From assembly GCF_000231055.2 (NCBI RefSeq), contig NZ_CM001466.1, positions 4,695,720 through 4,758,332 on the forward strand: DNA of 62,613 bases, read 5' to 3'. The notes below the pieces were generated by a model. It saw nothing but the letters and a program-made list of their open reading frames with translations, searched no databases and was not told where the DNA came from. The translations under genes and the position numbers were made by a program. Shown piece by piece: positions 9,158 through 19,869 of this stretch. The DNA is from Saccharomonospora azurea NA-128 (GTDB taxonomy: Bacteria; Actinomycetota; Actinomycetes; Mycobacteriales; Pseudonocardiaceae). Each line of letters starts with the position of its first letter. The first letter of the stretch is position 1.

Positions 9158-9241
9158 CTCGTCTCCCACGTCCGGGTCGCTCGACCGTGTCGTGACCGCC
9201 GTCGGCCCGGCCCACCGGGAGGGTCGCGGGGCCAGAACGGT

Positions 9242-9247
9242 TACCCT
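9242..9247 (+). promoter_or_regulatory. Putative -10 box, leaderless start of ribF
   Basis: TACCCT (extended TTACCCT) ends 7 bases before GTG 9255; no Shine-Dalgarno is present. This fixes ribF translation at 9255, not at the upstream in-frame ATG-like starts. Confidence 0.5.
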
Positions 9248-9254
9248 GCACCAC

Positions 9255-10214
9255 GTGCAGCGATGGCGTGGTGTGGAGGACCTTCCCGGCGACTGGGGCC
9301 GGTGCGTGGTCACGATCGGAGTGTTCGACGGTGTCCACAAAGGGCACCAGGCTCTCATCGCGCAGACCGTGGAGACAGCGCGGCAACGCAACCTCCCGAG
9401 TGTGGTCCTGACCTTCGACCCGCACCCGACCGAGGTCGTCCGTCCCGGCAGCCATCCCGCCCAGTTGACGACGCTGACGCGCAAGGCCGACCTCATCGAA
9501 CAGCTCGGTGTCGACGTCTTCGCGGTGCTGCCGTTCACCCCGGAGCTGTCTCGCCTGAGCCCCGACGAGTTCGTGCACCGCGTCCTGGTCGACCGGCTGC
9601 ACGCCGCCACCGTGATCGTGGGGGAGAACTTCCGCTTCGGCCACAAGGCCGCGGGCACGGTGGACACGTTGAAGATTCTCGGCAAACGGTTCGGGTTCAC
9701 CGCGCACGAGGCCTCGCTGCAGGGGCGCGCGTCGCCCGAGGACGGCGAACACAGCGAGATCACTTATTCCTCCACCTACGTGCGGTCGTGCATCGACGCC
9801 GGTGACGTCGTCGCGGCGGCCGAGGCGCTCGGGCGCCCGCACCGGCTGGAGGGCATCGTGGTCCGCGGTGAGGGTCGGGGACGTGTGCTCGGCTACCCCA
9901 CGGCGAACCTGTCCCTGCCGCGCTACGCCGCCGTGCCCGCCGACGGCGTCTACGCGTGCTGGTTCCTCCGCCAAGGGCACGAGGAGGAGCGCCTGCCCGC
10001 GGCCGTGTCGGTGGGAACGAACCCGACCTTCTCCGGCCGGGAACGCACCGTCGAGGCCTACGTCCTCGACCTCGACACCGACCTGTACGGCCAGCAGGTG
10101 GCACTCGACTTCGTGCAGCGTCTGCGCGGACAGATCACGTTCGAGACCCCGGAGCAGCTGGTCCGCGAGATCGACGAGGACGTCGTCCGTACGCGGGACG
10201 TGCTCGGCGGTTGA
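9255..10214 (+). CDS. ribF: Bifunctional riboflavin kinase / FAD synthetase
   Basis: RibF phosphorylates riboflavin to FMN and adenylates FMN to FAD in the cytoplasm. In 319 residues the N-terminal adenylyltransferase domain shows VTIGVFDGVHKGHQALI (the H-x-G-H-like nucleotidyltransferase motif, about residues 19-35), FDPHPTEV and TYSSTYVRSCIDAGDV; the C-terminal kinase domain shows GRGRVLGYPTANLSL and GVYACWF, then VSVGTNPTF. Both activities therefore look intact. It follows truB. No FMN riboswitch is visible upstream, where only a 97-base spacer exists. An HTH gene follows after 147 bases. Confidence 0.96.
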   Translation: MQRWRGVEDLPGDWGRCVVTIGVFDGVHKGHQALIAQTVETARQRNLPSVVLTFDPHPTEVVRPGSHPAQLTTLTRKADLIEQLGVDVFAVLPFTPELSRLSPDEFVHRVLVDRLHAATVIVGENFRFGHKAAGTVDTLKILGKRFGFTAHEASLQGRASPEDGEHSEITYSSTYVRSCIDAGDVVAAAEALGRPHRLEGIVVRGEGRGRVLGYPTANLSLPRYAAVPADGVYACWFLRQGHEEERLPAAVSVGTNPTFSGRERTVEAYVLDLDTDLYGQQVALDFVQRLRGQITFETPEQLVREIDEDVVRTRDVLGG

Positions 10215-10361
10215 GCCGTCGATCGGTGCCGAACGCGTGCCGACCCGGTGCTAATGCGAATGCCTTGGGGGTTTCGCCCCGGTGGGGTGGCGTGCCTGAC
10301 AAGATGCTGACTGACCGGCACATCCTCCGGTCGGTGTCGTGGAGGGGAGCAGAACTCAGCC

Positions 10362-10841
10362 GTGGATGACCACAAGATCGTCCAGCGGAACATCGCGTTG
10401 CAGCGCGAGTGGTACGGCGAGCCGCTCGGGGATCGCGTGCGCAGGCTTGTGGTCGCCTTCGACGTCTCGCAGGCGTACCTCGCCGAGGTGCTGGGTATCA
10501 GTGCGCCCATGCTCAGTCAGGTCATGAGCGGGCGACGGGCCAAGATCGGCAATCCCGTGGTGCTCGCACGACTCATCATGCTCGAACGGAAGGTCCTCAC
10601 GCCCGAGGTCGCGGCGGGGAGCAAGGAGGCACTGCGCGCCGCGCTGGAGGACGTCAAGGCGTCGCGGCCCACGGTGAACCGGGACAACTTCCCGGTGGGG
10701 GTCGGCCCGGACGACGCGGCGGTGCTCACGGCGTTGCGCGAGGTCGCGGAGGACGAGAGCCTGCTGGAGGCCGCCGACCGCCTCGACGCGGACTTCCCCG
10801 CCATCGCCGATCTTCTGCGCAGGGCGGGCAAGACCCAATAG
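10362..10841 (+). CDS. Helix-turn-helix DNA-binding protein (XRE-like)
   Basis: A 159-residue soluble protein. Residues about 25-50 form a lambda-repressor-type helix-turn-helix: VSQAYLAEVLGISAPMLSQV followed by MSGRRAKIGNP. The rest is helical and acidic with no ligand-binding domain recognised. GTG 10362 has GGAGGGG 14 bases upstream (10341-10347), a rather long gap. The 147-base spacer before it contains an imperfect GACCGG...CCGGTC repeat (10314-10333) that may be its own operator. Regulator with unknown targets; the neighbours (ribF, a 2H phosphoesterase) do not reveal a pathway. Confidence 0.75.
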   Translation: MDDHKIVQRNIALQREWYGEPLGDRVRRLVVAFDVSQAYLAEVLGISAPMLSQVMSGRRAKIGNPVVLARLIMLERKVLTPEVAAGSKEALRAALEDVKASRPTVNRDNFPVGVGPDDAAVLTALREVAEDESLLEAADRLDADFPAIADLLRRAGKTQ

Positions 10842-10861
10842 GCGGTAGGGTGGAGACCGCT

Positions 10862-11425
10862 GTGACGGAGCGGGCTCGGTTGTTCAGCGCGGTGGTGCCT
10901 CCCCCGGAGGTGCTCGCCGGCGTCCGGCGCGAGCTGCGCGATGCCGGGCGTTCGGCGCACTCGCCGGGACGGCTGCGGTGGACCACGGCCGAGCAGTGGC
11001 ACGTCACGTTGGGTTTCTACGGAACGGACGTGCCGGAGACGAGAGCCGAGTGGCTGCGGACCCGGCTGGCCGGTCTCCGGTCACCGGTGGTCCGGATCGA
11101 GGGCTCCGGCTCCTTTCCGGGCGTGCTCTGGCTGGGACTGCGGGGCCGGGGCCTGGCCGAGGTGGCGCAGGCGGCCCGGGTCGACGACGAGACGCGCCCC
11201 TACGTCGCTCATCTCACTCTCGCGTTGGCGAGGCGCGGTCCGCGGGCCGCGCAACGCCGTACGCAGGCGGCCATCGAACACTGGCGGCGGTCGCTGGCCG
11301 AGGTGCGCAGCCCGGAGTGGGACGCGACCGAGGTCGTCCTGATGCGCAGCGACCCCGCGCCCGAGCCCGGCGCCGGGCCGCGCTACAGCGTGGTGCGGCG
11401 GTTCCCGCTCGACTCGCCGTGGTGA
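10862..11425 (+). CDS. thpR: RNA 2',3'-cyclic phosphodiesterase / 2'-5' RNA ligase family
   Basis: A 187-residue member of the 2H phosphoesterase superfamily, named for two H-x-T/S motifs. Both are present: WHVTLGFYG (about residue 50) and VAHLTLALAR (about residue 120). ThpR-type enzymes open 2',3'-cyclic phosphates on RNA; ligase activity has been seen in vitro only. N-terminal RLFSAVVPP is the typical first strand. GTG 10862 is preferred since the preceding bases overlap no other gene; GTG 10850 is in frame too. A TAGGGT box lies at 10846-10851. It ends 119 bases before rpsO. Confidence 0.82.
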   Translation: MTERARLFSAVVPPPEVLAGVRRELRDAGRSAHSPGRLRWTTAEQWHVTLGFYGTDVPETRAEWLRTRLAGLRSPVVRIEGSGSFPGVLWLGLRGRGLAEVAQAARVDDETRPYVAHLTLALARRGPRAAQRRTQAAIEHWRRSLAEVRSPEWDATEVVLMRSDPAPEPGAGPRYSVVRRFPLDSPW

Positions 11426-11544
11426 CCGCGTGCGAGCGCGATCCCGGCGGGTGAGCTGATAGTCTCGACAGTTGAGTCCGGCTGCGGTCCGTGGCGGCCG
11501 GCGCTCGCGAGAACCGACACGGCACATCTACGAGGAGTGAACGC

Positions 11545-11814
11545 GTGGCTCTGTCCACCGAGGAGAAGAAGTCGATCCTGGCCGAGTACGGGCTCCACGA
11601 GTCCGACACCGGATCGCCCGAGGCGCAGATTGCTCTGCTCACCAAGCGGATCACCGGCCTCACCGAGCACCTGAAGACCCACAAGCAGGACCACCACTCG
11701 CGTCGTGGGCTGTTGCTGCTGGTCGGCCGTCGCCGCCGACTGCTCAACTACCTGACGCGGACGGACATCAACCGCTACCGCGCGCTGATCCAGCGACTCG
11801 GCCTGCGTCGATGA
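11545..11814 (+). CDS. rpsO: 30S ribosomal protein S15
   Basis: S15 binds the central domain of 16S rRNA and bridges the subunits. The 89-residue length equals the family norm. It starts [20 protein letters not shown] and has the conserved [16 protein letters not shown] and [21 protein letters not shown] helices. GTG 11545 follows the strong site GAGGAG (11532-11537). A TAGTCT box at 11459-11464 may be its -10. The rpsO-pnp order is conserved in bacteria, and the two are separated by a large hairpin. Confidence 0.98.
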   Translation: MALSTEEKKSILAEYGLHESDTGSPEAQIALLTKRITGLTEHLKTHKQDHHSRRGLLLLVGRRRRLLNYLTRTDINRYRALIQRLGLRR

Positions 11815-11820
11815 CAGACT

Positions 11821-11859
11821 CCGAGGGGGCGTGACCCGACCCGGGTCGCGCCCCCTCGG
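11821..11859 (+). terminator. rpsO-pnp intergenic hairpin (attenuator / RNase III-type site)
   Basis: Arms CCGAGGGGGCG and CGCCCCCTCGG enclose an inner GACCC/GGGTC pair, giving a long GC stem 6 bases after the rpsO stop. In Streptomyces and E. coli the equivalent rpsO-pnp hairpin lets some transcripts through and is cut by RNase III; the same role here is inferred from position. Confidence 0.75.
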
Positions 11860-11877
11860 TACAAGAGAGCAACACCC

Positions 11878-11964
11878 ATGGGCGAACGCAGGAGCGCACG
11901 AGGACGCCGTAGCCGGTCCTCGGTAGTGGCCGCCGGGAGCCATCCCGCCGGCTTCGATCGATGA
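11878..11964 (+). CDS. Possible 28-codon Arg-rich leader ORF before pnp
   Basis: ATG 11878 opens a 28-codon frame starting [17 protein letters not shown], with seven Arg in the first 14 codons. GAGAG (11866-11870) is a modest ribosome site. Its stop TGA (11962-11964) overlaps an ATG at 11961 that is in frame with pnp (26 codons before the annotated pnp start). It may be a leader peptide coupling to pnp, or chance in GC-rich DNA. Conservation has not been tested. Confidence 0.2.
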   Translation: MGERRSARGRRSRSSVVAAGSHPAGFDR

Positions 11965-12038
11965 CCGGCCTCGTACCTCGCGCGTACCCCGATGAGCGGG
12001 GAAGCGTCCGCCCGGACGTACGAGGAGTAACAACAGTC

Positions 12039-14468
12039 ATGACCGATGTGAGCGGCACTGCCGCACCCGCCGTCCACGAGACGGAAGCCGTGATCGACAA
12101 CGGACGGTTCGGCAGCCGTACGGTCCGTTTCGAGACCGGAAGGCTCGCCCGCCAGGCGGCCGGAGCCGTCGTCGCCTACCTGGACGACGAGACGATGCTG
12201 CTGTCGGCGACCACCGCGTCCAAGCAGCCGAAGGAGCACTTCGACTTCTTCCCGCTCACGGTGGATGTCGAGGAGCGGATGTACGCGGCGGGGCGCATCC
12301 CCGGCGCCTTCTTCCGCCGTGAGGGCCGTCCGTCGACGGACGCCGTCCTGACCTGCCGGTTGATCGACCGGCCGCTGCGGCCGTCGTTCGCCGACGGGCT
12401 GCGCAACGAGATCCAGATCGTCGTCACCGTGCAGTCCCTGCACCCCGACGACCCGTACGACGTGCTCGCGATCAACGCCGCGTCGGCCTCTACCCAGATC
12501 GGCGGCCTGCCGTTCTCGGGCCCGATCGGCGGGGTGCGCGTCGCGCTGATCGACGACCAGTGGGTCGCGTTCCCGACGTGGTCGCAGCTGGAGCGCGCGA
12601 CGTTCAACATGGTGGTGGCCGGCCGGATCGTCGGCGACCGTCCCGAGGACGTCGCCATCATGATGGTCGAGGCCGAGGGCACCGAGAACACGCTCGACCT
12701 GATCGCGGAGGGCGCCACAGCTCCCACCGAGGAGACGGTCGCGCAGGGTCTCGACGCCGCGAAGCCCTTCATCCGCGTGCTGTGCGAGGCGCAGCAGCGG
12801 CTGGCGGACGCCGCCGCGAAGCCGGTGGGCGACTTCCCGGTGTTCCCGCCCTACCAGACCGACGCCTACGACGCGGTGGCCGCCATCGCGACCGACGACC
12901 TCGCCAAGGCGCTGACCATCGCGGGCAAGCAGGAGCGCGAGGACGCCATCGACGAGGTCAAGGCTGCCGTGCTGGAGCGCGTCGGCATCAACGAGGGCGA
13001 GGCGTTCGAGGGCCGCGACAAGGAGATCGGGGCCGCGTTCCGCTCGCTCACCAAGGATCTGATCCGGCAGCGCATCCTGCGGGACAAGGTGCGCATCGAC
13101 GGTCGTGGTGTCAGCGACATCCGACAGCTGTCCGCCGAGGTCTCCGTGGTGCCGAGGGCACACGGCTCGGCGCTGTTCGAGCGCGGCGAGACCCAGATCC
13201 TCGGTGTCACGACGCTGAACATGCTCCGCATGGAGCAGCAGCTCGACACGCTGTCGCCGGCGACGACGAAGCGCTACCTGCACCACTACAACTTCCCGCC
13301 CTTCTCCACCGGTGAGACCGGTCGGGTCGGGACGCCGAAGCGGCGCGAGATCGGGCACGGCATGCTGGCCGAGCGTGCGCTCGTGCCGGTGGTGCCGAAG
13401 CGCGAGGAGTTCCCGTACGCCATCCGCCAGGTGTCGGAGGCGCTCGGCTCCAACGGCTCCACCTCCATGGGATCGGTGTGCGCGTCCACGATGAGCCTGC
13501 TCAACGCCGGTGTGCCGCTCAAGGCGCCGGTGGCGGGTATCGCGATGGGCCTGGTGTCCGACGAGGTCGAGGGCGAGACCCGGTACGTGGCGCTCACCGA
13601 CATCCTCGGCGCCGAGGACGCGTTCGGCGACATGGACTTCAAGGTGGCGGGCACCAAGGACGTCATCACCGCGCTCCAGCTCGACACCAAGCTCGACGGC
13701 ATCCCGTCGGACGTGCTGGCCGCGGCCCTCAACCAGGCGCGCGACGCCCGGTTGACGATCCTGGAGGTCATGGCCGAGGCCATCGACCAGCCGGACGAGA
13801 TGAGCCCCTACGCGCCGCGGGTGACGAGCGTGAAGGTGCCGGTGGACAAGATCGGCGAGGTCATCGGGCCGAAGGGCAAGATGATCAACTCGATCACCGA
13901 GGAGACCGGCGCCGACATCTCGATCGAGGACGATGGCACGATCTACGTGGGCGCCGCCGACGGCCCGTCGGCCGAGGCCGCGATCGACAAGATCAACGCC
14001 ATCGCCAACCCGCAGCTGCCCAAGGTCGGCGAGCGCTTCCTGGGCACCGTCGTGAAGACGGCGGCGTTCGGCGCGTTCGTGTCGCTGCTGCCCGGCAAGG
14101 ACGGCCTCGTCCACATCTCCAAGCTCGGGAACGGCAAGCGCATCGACAAGGTCGAGGACGTGGTGAACGTCGGCGACAAGCTGCGCGTGGAGATCGCCGA
14201 CATCGACAGCCGCGGCAAGATCAGCCTGATCGTCGTGCGCGAAGAAGCCGCCGAAGGCGAGGCCGAGGGCGAAGCGAAGACCGAGGCCGCGCCCGCCGAG
14301 GAGTCTTCCGACGAGGGCCAGCAGGCGAAGGCGGACAAGGGTTCGCGTTCCGACCGGCCGAGGCAGCGCACCCGCCGGGGTGGCCGTCACCGTGGCGGCG
14401 ACAAGGGTGAGCACTCCGAGAAGGCGGAGAAGCAGGCGGGCGAGGGCGGCCCGGCCGACGTCGAGTAA
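12039..14468 (+). CDS. pnp: Polyribonucleotide nucleotidyltransferase (PNPase) / guanosine pentaphosphate synthetase
   Basis: PNPase degrades RNA 3'-to-5' by phosphorolysis and can add tails; in actinomycetes it is the main tailing enzyme and was first described as guanosine pentaphosphate synthetase. The 809 residues contain two RNase PH-like cores ([21 protein letters not shown] onward, and [20 protein letters not shown] onward), a linking helical domain, a KH domain ([18 protein letters not shown], about residue 600) and an S1 domain ([18 protein letters not shown], about residue 670). The tail is acidic and then Arg/Gly-rich. ATG 12039 follows CGAGGAG (12021-12027). A strong terminator hairpin follows. 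Confidence 0.97.
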   Translation: MTDVSGTAAPAVHETEAVIDNGRFGSRTVRFETGRLARQAAGAVVAYLDDETMLLSATTASKQPKEHFDFFPLTVDVEERMYAAGRIPGAFFRREGRPSTDAVLTCRLIDRPLRPSFADGLRNEIQIVVTVQSLHPDDPYDVLAINAASASTQIGGLPFSGPIGGVRVALIDDQWVAFPTWSQLERATFNMVVAGRIVGDRPEDVAIMMVEAEGTENTLDLIAEGATAPTEETVAQGLDAAKPFIRVLCEAQQRLADAAAKPVGDFPVFPPYQTDAYDAVAAIATDDLAKALTIAGKQEREDAIDEVKAAVLERVGINEGEAFEGRDKEIGAAFRSLTKDLIRQRILRDKVRIDGRGVSDIRQLSAEVSVVPRAHGSALFERGETQILGVTTLNMLRMEQQLDTLSPATTKRYLHHYNFPPFSTGETGRVGTPKRREIGHGMLAERALVPVVPKREEFPYAIRQVSEALGSNGSTSMGSVCASTMSLLNAGVPLKAPVAGIAMGLVSDEVEGETRYVALTDILGAEDAFGDMDFKVAGTKDVITALQLDTKLDGIPSDVLAAALNQARDARLTILEVMAEAIDQPDEMSPYAPRVTSVKVPVDKIGEVIGPKGKMINSITEETGADISIEDDGTIYVGAADGPSAEAAIDKINAIANPQLPKVGERFLGTVVKTAAFGAFVSLLPGKDGLVHISKLGNGKRIDKVEDVVNVGDKLRVEIADIDSRGKISLIVVREEAAEGEAEGEAKTEAAPAEESSDEGQQAKADKGSRSDRPRQRTRRGGRHRGGDKGEHSEKAEKQAGEGGPADVE

Positions 14469-14516
14469 GAACGCGTCGTCACGCCCAGCACGCTGAATCC
14501 CACAACGAACGATCTC

Positions 14517-14558
14517 GAACGGCCCGTCGCCGACCGCACTGGCGGTGACGGGCCGTTC
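14517..14558 (+). terminator. Terminator after pnp
   Basis: Arms GAACGGCCCGTC and GACGGGCCGTTC (12 bp, perfect) with a further CC/GG pairing inside and an 18-base loop region, 48 bases after the pnp stop and 23 bases before the M16 peptidase start. Confidence 0.75.
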
Positions 14559-14581
14559 GGCTGAGGTGAGTCGACGAAGTC

Positions 14582-17174
<2,593 letters not shown>

Positions 17175-17178
17175 CGCG

Positions 17179-17778
17179 TCAGATCCGGAAGACGTTGGTG
17201 AACACCGCCGGGGCCGCCGCCAGGGTGCTGAAGCGCACGAAGCGACCCGAAAAGCCGATCACCACGAACAACGTGAGCCGCATGCGCACGATGCCGGCGA
17301 GCACGGCCGTGGCCATGTACGGGGGGATGCCGACCACCGAGCTGACACCGTAGGTGACGGTCATCCAGTGCGGGTGACGGTGGCAACGTTCCCGGATCGC
17401 CTCGAGCAGCATGCGTAGGCGTTTGGTGTGCCGCCGTACCCGGTCCCTGGCCGCGGACGGCGGCGTGGGGCGTCGCGGACGGCTGAGCATCGACGGCAGC
17501 TCGATCGTGCCTCGGGCGGCCAGGTAGTAGAGCAGCTTGCCCGCCACTTGACCCAGCGCCGTGGCGGCGCCGATGGCGATCCACGGCAGAGTCGGTTCGG
17601 CCGAGACGAGACCGAGGACGAACAGCTCGACGCTCATGACCGGCAGAACGGACGCGCCGAAGGCGAGTCCGAGCGAAACGCACAGCCAGGCGAGCACCGG
17701 GGGGACCTTTCGACGGCGGCGGGCAAAGATCGGCGACGCGGACGACACGGACGCCGCCCACCGTAGCGAGATCACCAC
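17179..17778 (-). CDS. VTT/DedA-like membrane protein
   Basis: A 199-residue protein with four to five membrane segments and features of the VTT (SNARE-associated, DedA) superfamily: FGASVLPVMSVELFVLGLVS, a re-entrant-like GQVAGKLLYYLAARG, and near the C-terminus GIPPYMATAVLAGIVRMRLT followed by FVVIGFSGRFVRF. DedA relatives act in lipid flipping and envelope proton-motive homeostasis. The central loop is basic. GTG 17778 is the first start; GTG 17748 is an alternative. It lies downstream of the KhtTU-like pair on the same strand, 69 bases away, and may share its message. Confidence 0.7.
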   Translation of the reverse strand: MVISLRWAASVSSASPIFARRRRKVPPVLAWLCVSLGLAFGASVLPVMSVELFVLGLVSAEPTLPWIAIGAATALGQVAGKLLYYLAARGTIELPSMLSRPRRPTPPSAARDRVRRHTKRLRMLLEAIRERCHRHPHWMTVTYGVSSVVGIPPYMATAVLAGIVRMRLTLFVVIGFSGRFVRFSTLAAAPAVFTNVFRI

Positions 17779-17847
17779 GGCTGGGAGCCGGATTCGGAGG
17801 AATCGATCGGCCCGATCACGGGAACGGCGCAGTGCGGCCGGGCGCCG

Positions 17848-19041
17848 TCAGGGCGTTCGGGCGGGCACGCTGGGGGCGGAGCTGCGGCCACCGAGTAGTC
17901 GCGTCACCGGCTCGACCACTCGCGCCGCGATCGGCCCGACGATCGCCATGATCAGCACGTACGTCGCCGCGAGCGCCGCGAGCTCGCCCTCCACGGCACC
18001 GGCCGACACGGCGAACCCGGCGATCACGATGGAGAACTCGCCGCGCGCGACCAGGGCCGCGCCCGCTCTGGCCCGGCCCATGCGGCCGATTCCGGACCGG
18101 CGGGCTGCCCACCAGCCGGTGACGACCTTCGTGGCCGTGGTGACCACGGCGAGCACGACCGCCCACAGCAACACCGGCGGGATGCTGTTCGGGTCGGTGT
18201 TGAGGCCGAACACGACGAAGAACACCGCGGCGAACAGGTCACGCAGCGGTTCGAGCAGCTTGGTGGCGTTCTCGGCCGTCGACCCCGAGATCGCGATGCC
18301 GAGCAGGAACGCGCCGACCGCGGCCGAGACCTGCATGGCCGAGGCCAGTCCGGCCACGAGGAGCGCCGAGCCCAGGACCTTCAGCAGGAAGACCTCGCGA
18401 TCGGGGCTGTCGACGACCGCCGACACGAACCGGCCGTACTTCAGCGCCACGAGCATGACCAGGCTGACGACGGCGAGGGAGATGCCGACGGCCTTCAGCC
18501 CGCCCAGAAGGCTGACCCCGGCGAGGACGGCGGTGAGGATGGGCAGGTACACCGCCATCACGAGGTCCTCGAAGACGAGGATCGAGAGGACCACGGGGGT
18601 CTCCCGGTTGCCCAGCCTGCCGAGGTCGCCGAGCACCTTCGCGATGATGCCCGACGACGAGATGTAGGTGATGCCGCCGAGGGCGAGCGCGCCCAGCGGC
18701 CCCCACCCGAGAATCAGCGCGACCGCCACGCCGGGTGCGGCGTTGAGCACCACGTCCATCAGGCCCGCCATCCACGAACGGCGCAACCCGGTGAAGAGCT
18801 CGTCGGCGGTGTACTCCAATCCGAGCGTGAGCAGCAGGAGCACGACGCCGATCTCGCTGGCGAGCGAGGTGAAGCCGCTGATGTCGCCGAAGGAGAAGAC
18901 GCCGCCGTGGCCGAAGGCGAGACCTCCCAGCAGGTACAGCGGGATCGGTGACATGCCGATCTTGCCCGCGAGCCGGCCCAGCACCCCCAACCCGAAGAAC
19001 ACAGCGCCGAGTTCGAGCAGGGACAGTGCTGTGTGATCCAC
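17848..19041 (-). CDS. khtU: CPA2 family K+/H+ antiporter, KhtU-like
   Basis: A 397-residue monovalent cation:proton antiporter with about 12-13 membrane segments. The conserved ion-site region GITYISSSGIIAKVLGDLG (about 121-139) and VLSILVFEDLVMAV, as well as VFFVVFGLNTDPNSIP and RARAGAALVARGEFSIVIAG, are the KefB/CPA2 marks. There is no C-terminal TrkA-N domain; the regulatory part is the separate gene just upstream, 11 bases away. That two-gene layout is the KhtTU arrangement, which exports K+ and is regulated by nucleotides and pH. GTG 19041 is the start. Confidence 0.88.
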   Translation of the reverse strand: MDHTALSLLELGAVFFGLGVLGRLAGKIGMSPIPLYLLGGLAFGHGGVFSFGDISGFTSLASEIGVVLLLLTLGLEYTADELFTGLRRSWMAGLMDVVLNAAPGVAVALILGWGPLGALALGGITYISSSGIIAKVLGDLGRLGNRETPVVLSILVFEDLVMAVYLPILTAVLAGVSLLGGLKAVGISLAVVSLVMLVALKYGRFVSAVVDSPDREVFLLKVLGSALLVAGLASAMQVSAAVGAFLLGIAISGSTAENATKLLEPLRDLFAAVFFVVFGLNTDPNSIPPVLLWAVVLAVVTTATKVVTGWWAARRSGIGRMGRARAGAALVARGEFSIVIAGFAVSAGAVEGELAALAATYVLIMAIVGPIAARVVEPVTRLLGGRSSAPSVPARTP

Positions 19042-19052
19042 GCGTGTGTGCC

Positions 19053-19535
19053 TCAGCCTTGCTTGAGAATCCTGGCGGCCTCCTCGAGGCCGTCGGCCGT
19101 GCCGACGACGACGAGCACGTCACCACCGGTGAACAGGAAGTCGGGGGTGGGCGAGGGATGGACCTGGCCCGCGCGCATGACGGCGACGACGGAGACACCC
19201 GTGCGGTGGCGGAGGTCGATGTCGCCCAGCGTGTGGCCGTCGTAGGGGGACCCGCTCTTGAGCGGCAGCGTCTTCGTGCTGATGCCGGGGAGTTCGCGAT
19301 GCTCCTCGTTCAGCTGCGCCACCAGTTGGGGCGCTCCGAGCAGGTTCGCCAGGGTGCCGGCCTCCTCCACGGTGAGGGGCAGGGAGGCGAGGCACGCGTC
19401 CGGGTCCTCCGCCTTGGACACGATGAGTTCGATCGTGCCGTCGCGGTGTGTGACGACACCCACGCGCCGTCCGTTGTCCAGAGCGAAGTCCTTACGCACG
19501 CCGATTCCCGGCAGAGGGGTCACGTCGACGTTCAC
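19053..19535 (-). CDS. khtT: TrkA-C domain regulatory subunit of K+/H+ antiporter, KhtT-like
   Basis: A 160-residue soluble protein beginning MNVDVTPLPGIGVRKDFAL, the usual KhtT N-terminus, and ending in a TrkA-C (RCK_C) domain: SGSPYDGHTLGDIDLRHRTG then SVVAVMRAG and FTGGDVLVVVGTADGLE. RCK_C domains bind small ligands such as cyclic di-AMP and gate the partner antiporter. GTG 19535 is chosen over GTG 19544 because a TACCGT box ends 7 bases before it and the family starts here; no Shine-Dalgarno exists. First gene of the leftward unit, divergent from the Mrp operon. Confidence 0.85.
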   Translation of the reverse strand: MNVDVTPLPGIGVRKDFALDNGRRVGVVTHRDGTIELIVSKAEDPDACLASLPLTVEEAGTLANLLGAPQLVAQLNEEHRELPGISTKTLPLKSGSPYDGHTLGDIDLRHRTGVSVVAVMRAGQVHPSPTPDFLFTGGDVLVVVGTADGLEEAARILKQG

Positions 19536-19542
19536 GGCGACC

Positions 19543-19548
19543 ACGGTA
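19543..19548 (-). promoter_or_regulatory. Putative -10 box, leaderless start of khtT
   Basis: On the minus strand TACCGT (extended TTACCGT) ends 7 bases before GTG 19535, with no Shine-Dalgarno. It overlaps the alternative GTG at 19544, which therefore is unlikely to be used. Confidence 0.5.
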
Positions 19549-19713
19549 ACGCACGAGGGTGACCGGGTTCACGGTGGCTGCGGTGTGATCGGAAAGGGGT
19601 CGCGATCGAATCGTGCCGGCGAGCAGCGGCGTGCGCAGGGGTTCGGTGGCGGCGAGGCGACCGCGCCGCAATTCATTGACTTTACTACGACTTCACCGGG
19701 TCAAAACTGAGAA

Positions 19714-19738
19714 GATCATCACGGTACATCGGATGATC
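19714..19738. promoter_or_regulatory. Inverted repeat in the khtT / mnhA divergent control region
   Basis: GATCATC and GATGATC (7-bp perfect arms, 11-base spacer) lie in the 330-base spacer between two divergent cation antiporter operons. This spacer is visibly less GC-rich than the rest of the window, with a TTGACT at 19676-19681 and TAGGAT at 19768-19773. An operator for either side is plausible; the regulator is unknown. Confidence 0.4.
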
Positions 19739-19869
19739 GGGCACTGCGATCGAGAAAGCTCGTTCTGTAGGATGGAACCACGGGGTTGATCGATGATCGC
19801 ACGCTGACGCGGTGGCTGTCCCCTTCGAGCCCGATGACGATGTTCGGACCCGAGACGGCGGTGGAATTT

